The notes under the pieces: model-generated
Seen by the model: the letters and a program-made list of their open reading frames with translations, nothing else
The model's database searches: none
Told to the model about the DNA's origin: nothing
Position numbers and translations under genes: made by a program
DNA from: Rhodospirillaceae bacterium
GTDB lineage: Bacteria; Pseudomonadota; Alphaproteobacteria; DSM-16000; Inquilinaceae
Length of the DNA stretch: 27,270 nt
Direction of reading: 5' to 3'
Assembly: GCA_020425485.1 (NCBI GenBank)
Contig: JAGQRL010000026.1
Coordinates: 1-27,270 of the forward strand
Shown: one piece after another, positions 24,518-27,270 of the stretch
Position numbering within the stretch: the first letter of the stretch is position 1
Layout: each line of letters starts with the position of its first letter

Positions 24518-25692
24518 CACACTACACGACTCTGAGGTGGATCGTGGGAATGGCGGTGATCCTCCTCCAAGGTGCGATGGCGCGGATTGGGTCGGATCTG
24601 AGCCAGGTTCGAATAAGGTCGAAGCCGGTGCGGAAGCCGGACTGGGCATAGTAGCCGTGGCGTTTGCGCTTGGGCACTGCGGTGCAGAGCCGGTCTGCGG
24701 CGGTGCGGGCGGCCCAGGCGAGCGCCAGGGCGACGAGGGCCATCAGCAGATTGAGCTTGCGTGGATCTGTGAGGCGGGTGTCCTCGACGTTGAGACCGCG
24801 GGTTTTGGCGTCTCCGAACAGACACTCGATGGCCCAGCGCTTCTTATAGGCGGCCAGCGCGGTCTTGGGGTCGCGGTTGGAGGCGACGATCAGCCACTCG
24901 CCCTTCAGGCGCTTGGCGGCGACGGCAAGCAGCGGGCCCTCGCCGGTCTGTGGATCGTGGCGTTTGCCGAGCCGGCCACGGAAGCTGCAGGTGCGGTGGG
25001 TGCGCTGGAGCCGGGCGAGCAGGGTGAGGTCGTGGCCGTCTTCGGTGGTGATGCGCCGGTTGTCCTTTAGGCGGATGGCGAAGAAGATATTGTTATCGTG
25101 GAGGAATTTGAGCCAGCGCGTGCCTGCGAACTCGCGGTCGGCCAGCAGCATCCGGATGCTCGAGGCGGGAAACCGTGCCAGATAGCGCTGCATCAGCGCG
25201 ATCCGCTCGTCGGTCCCGGATGAGCCGCGCTTGTCGAGCACGGTCCACAGCAGCGGGACCCGCACGCGGCGGGCGATCACGGCGAGGACCAGGACGTTCA
25301 CATCGCGCTCGCCGATCTGCCACTGGGTGCGGTCGAGGGCGAGATGCCACGACCCCCGCAGGCCGAGCAGTTCGACCACCAGCGGCAGCGACCAGTCCTG
25401 GCCGAGGCGGACGTGTTGGAAGAAGCGCTGGAGCCGGCGGTAGGTTGAGGCGATCAGGGCGTTGCCGGGCCGCTCACAGGCGATGTGGCCGAGGTTGACG
25501 GTGCGCGCGCTGACCATGCCAACGACGAGCAGGCAAAGGGTTTCCAGACGGCTCTTGCTCAGCCCGACCCGCGGCCGCAGACTTTCACAGAGGGCGGAGA
25601 TGGCACGGTGAGGCATTGGACGACTCCTTGGTCGGAATCGTCCACAAAATCACCTCCTCCCGCCCTCAGCCACCACAGTGTCGTGTAGTGTG
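24518..25692 (-). mobile_element. IS4-family insertion sequence, apparently intact
   Basis: A 1,175-bp element with terminal repeats beginning CACACTACACGAC at 24518-24540 and, reversed, at 25670-25692 (21 of 23 positions agree). It is flanked by perfect 9-bp direct repeats GGGCTTTCG (24509-24517 and 25693-25701), the target duplication. It sits in the last codons of an IS3 orfB. The undamaged ends, intact gene and perfect duplication suggest it is one of the youngest insertions in the window. Confidence 0.9.
24522..25616 (-). CDS. IS4-family transposase
   Basis: A DDE transposase of 364 residues starting MPHRAISALCESLRPRVGLS. Catalytic Asp lies in WHLALDRTQWQIG, Asp in MLLADREFAGTRW, and the IS4 signature Y-(2)-R-(3)-E-(6)-K in YKKRWAIECLFGDAK. 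The N-terminal part has the usual STYRRLQRFFQHV segment. The stop lies in the left terminal repeat. No frameshift or stop is seen, so the gene is probably functional. Confidence 0.9.
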   Translation of the reverse strand: MPHRAISALCESLRPRVGLSKSRLETLCLLVVGMVSARTVNLGHIACERPGNALIASTYRRLQRFFQHVRLGQDWSLPLVVELLGLRGSWHLALDRTQWQIGERDVNVLVLAVIARRVRVPLLWTVLDKRGSSGTDERIALMQRYLARFPASSIRMLLADREFAGTRWLKFLHDNNIFFAIRLKDNRRITTEDGHDLTLLARLQRTHRTCSFRGRLGKRHDPQTGEGPLLAVAAKRLKGEWLIVASNRDPKTALAAYKKRWAIECLFGDAKTRGLNVEDTRLTDPRKLNLLMALVALALAWAARTAADRLCTAVPKRKRHGYYAQSGFRTGFDLIRTWLRSDPIRAIAPWRRITAIPTIHLRVV

Positions 25693-25701
25693 GGGCTTTC
25701 G

Positions 25702-25801
25702 GTTTGTCGGCGGTTTTGGGCGGCCATTTCGTAGTTGGCGGGGGACATGTAGCCGAGCGCGGAGTGGCGTCGGCCGGGATTGTACCAGCCTTCGATCAAG
25801 C
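25702..25801 (-). pseudogene. IS3-family orfB, C-terminal fragment
   Basis: Read leftwards this gives SLIEGWYNPGRRHSALGYMS then PANYEMAAQNRRQTE, the conserved C-terminus of IS3 OrfB proteins. It is cut on the right by the IS5-family element (25802) and on the left by the IS4 insertion. The catalytic part is gone. Confidence 0.85.
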
Positions 25802-27096
25802 TGGACACCCCGAAGAACCTTGGCGGGTTTGGCGTTGTCGTGATTCCCTGTTGTGGGGCGGTGCAGGGGGTGTGGGATGGCGATGCAGCTTGGCTTCTTC
25901 GATCTTGAGGACCGGTATGCCCAGCTGAGCAAGGCGGGCGATCCGCTGGAGAAACTGGCATCCGCCGTGGATTTCGAGCCGTTCCGCTATCGCCTGGTCA
26001 AGGCGCTGAAGCGGTCGGACGGGGCGAAGGGTGGCCGGCCGCCCTACGATCCGGTGCTGATGTTCAAGGTGCTGATTTTGCAGGCACTCTACGGCCTGTC
26101 CGACGAGCAAGCGGAATTCCAGATCCGCGACCGGCTCTCCTTCATGCGGTTCCTGGGCCTGGGACCCGGCGAAGGAGTGCCGGACGCCACGACGATCTGG
26201 CTGTTCCGCGAGCAGCTCACCCGGGCCGGCGCCGTCGACAAGCTGTTTGCCCGGTTCGATCACCTGCTGCACGCCAAGGGGTATCTGGCCATGTCCGGCC
26301 AGATCCTCGATGCCAGCCTGGTGCCGGCCCCTCGCCAGCATCTGGACGATGGCGAGAAGCAGGCGATCGGAGAGGGCAAACCGGCCGGTGAGATCTGGCC
26401 CGACGAGCCCGCCAAGGCCGCCCAGAAGGACATTGATGCCCGGTGGACGCTGAAGATCTCCAAGGCGAAGCCCGACGCGACCGGCAGAAAGCCTGGGGTC
26501 GACATCGCCATCCCGGTGTTCGGCTACAAAAGCCATATCGGCATCGACCGCCGCTTCGGGTTGATCCGCACCTGGACGGTCACCGACGCCGCGGCTCATG
26601 ACGGAGCGCGTCTGCGCGACGGGCTGATCGATCGCGACAACACCGCGTCGGACGTCTGGGCCGACAGCGCCTATCGATCGGCCGCCAACGAGGCGTTCCT
26701 GGCCATGGCCGGCAAGGTCAGCCGCATCCATCGGCGCAAGCCGGTGGGCAAGCCCATGCCCCGCAGGACGGCCAGGGCCAACGCCCGCAAATCGGCGGTG
26801 CGGTCGCGCATCGAGCATGTCTTCGCCGAGCAGAAGGCCCGGATGGGGCTGGTCATCCGCACCGTTGGCCTGGCCCGCGCCAAGACCAAGATCGGCCTCG
26901 TCAACCTCGCTTACAACATGAGGCGACTGGTCTGGCTCGACACCCGAGCTGCGCCCACATGACGCCGATTGGGCGTACAAATCCCGGAAAGACCCGCAAA
27001 TTCATAAGACCAAGGCCCGTTTGAACCGATCAGCGCCAGCCGCCCGGGCTCGCGGCAGAGCCGCCGCACTCAAGCGCCGGTACTTCGAGGTGTCCA
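25802..27096 (+). mobile_element. IS5-family insertion sequence
   Basis: The terminal repeats are TGGACACCCCGAAGAACC (25802-25819) and the reverse of 27079-27096, with 16 of 18 positions agreeing. The 1.3-kb element has one intact transposase gene. About 115 bases after the gene hold no further gene. No clear target duplication could be assigned. Confidence 0.75.
25877..26962 (+). CDS. IS5-family transposase
   Basis: A DDE transposase of 361 residues starting MAMQLGFFDLEDRYAQLSKA; an ATG two codons later is an alternative start. The N-terminal domain has GRPPYDPVLMFKVLILQALY and a DATTIWLFREQL segment. Catalytic Asp is in GQILDASLVPAPRQ, Asp in VWADSAYRSAAN, and Glu in SRIEHVFAEQKARMGL. The frame is uninterrupted to a TGA at 26960-26962. 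Together with good terminal repeats, the element looks capable of movement. The long leftward frame on the other strand is a shadow of this gene. Confidence 0.9.
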   Translation: MAMQLGFFDLEDRYAQLSKAGDPLEKLASAVDFEPFRYRLVKALKRSDGAKGGRPPYDPVLMFKVLILQALYGLSDEQAEFQIRDRLSFMRFLGLGPGEGVPDATTIWLFREQLTRAGAVDKLFARFDHLLHAKGYLAMSGQILDASLVPAPRQHLDDGEKQAIGEGKPAGEIWPDEPAKAAQKDIDARWTLKISKAKPDATGRKPGVDIAIPVFGYKSHIGIDRRFGLIRTWTVTDAAAHDGARLRDGLIDRDNTASDVWADSAYRSAANEAFLAMAGKVSRIHRRKPVGKPMPRRTARANARKSAVRSRIEHVFAEQKARMGLVIRTVGLARAKTKIGLVNLAYNMRRLVWLDTRAAPT

Positions 27097-27270
27097 AGTG
27101 ACGCGGACACGACCGTCGTCATCCTCGCCATGCATCATTCGTCGTGGCGCTAGTGGGAAGAGTGAACGAACAATTGAGGCTGAGGACAGAGCCTGACTGC
27201 TTTCAGAATGGCAGGGTAAGGGCTTTTCCCAGCTCATCGGGATGGAGGGACCGTCCGCTGAAAGGGTGAG
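27097..27270. other. Window edge, nothing recognised
   Basis: This is 174 bases after the IS5 right end. No gene, RNA or IS terminus could be supported. Confidence 0.3.

Noticed and set aside
24480..25070. Continuation of the istA frame into a 246-residue protein
   Set aside because: After the helix-turn-helix the frame crosses an IS3 end and then reads antisense through an IS4 transposase.
25796..26980. A 394-codon leftward frame opposite the IS5 transposase
   Set aside because: The rightward frame has all DDE motifs and sits properly between terminal repeats; the opposite frame has no recognisable domain.
1..27270. CRISPR arrays, tRNA or rRNA genes, riboswitches
   Set aside because: No regularly spaced repeats, cloverleaf-like sequences or conserved rRNA stretches were seen on either strand.

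Overview
The window is a high-G+C stretch of bacterial DNA. It holds a surface-polysaccharide (O-antigen or similar glycan) locus embedded in a dense pile of insertion sequences. The G+C bias, the codon style and the IS mix (IS21, IS3, IS5, IS4, IS110/IS1111, IS481, IS256 and IS1380 types) suggest an alphaproteobacterium, most likely Rhodospirillales (Azospirillum-like). This is inferred from flavour only; no rRNA, tRNA or housekeeping gene is present to confirm it.

Left flank (1-3000) is a mosaic of broken insertion sequences. In order it holds an IS21 istA tail and istB start, an IS481-type transposase with two compensating frameshifts, a short IS256 fragment, an IS3 orfA fragment and a chimeric IS1380 transposase. 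About 500 bases without a recognisable gene follow. Two intact glycan genes come next: a GT4 glycosyltransferase (3418-4515) and a WbpV/WreQ-like sugar-nucleotide reductase/epimerase (4584-5576). The block 5688-9660 is again mobile: an IS3 element interrupted inside orfA by an IS1111-type IS110 element, inserted into an IS21 whose istB is itself frameshifted.

The main locus runs 9890-24257. A first tight run of overlapping genes (ATGA-type junctions) encodes a NeuD/PglD-like sugar acyltransferase, a DegT/StrS aminotransferase, a GT2 glycosyltransferase with a coiled-coil tail, and an 811-residue GT4 / zinc-ribbon / methyltransferase fusion. A GC hairpin and a 230-base gap separate it from a second run: a LegB-like 4,6-dehydratase, a sugar-1-phosphate nucleotidyltransferase, an RMD-like reductase, a 786-residue GT2-GT4 double glycosyltransferase and a small GT2. 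That run meets a convergent GT2 gene at a hairpin containing both stop codons. The locus ends with an ABC-2 type exporter pair (wzm, wzt).

Taken together, the genes can make nucleotide-activated deoxy- and amino-deoxy-sugars (nucleotidyltransferase, 4,6-dehydratase, then aminotransferase/acyltransferase or reductase). They can assemble these into a glycan with at least six glycosyltransferase domains in this block, possibly modify or cap it with a methyl group, and export it by the Wzm/Wzt route. No initiating phosphoglycosyltransferase is visible. The last wzt codon and its stop are formed by the tip of an inserted IS21, so wzt may have lost its 3' part.

Right flank (24253-27096) is a nest of insertions. 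The IS21 start is truncated by an IS3 element, whose orfB end was split by an IS4 element with a clean 9-bp target duplication. The IS3 fragment is then cut by an IS5-family element carrying an intact transposase. No CRISPR array, tRNA or rRNA was seen.
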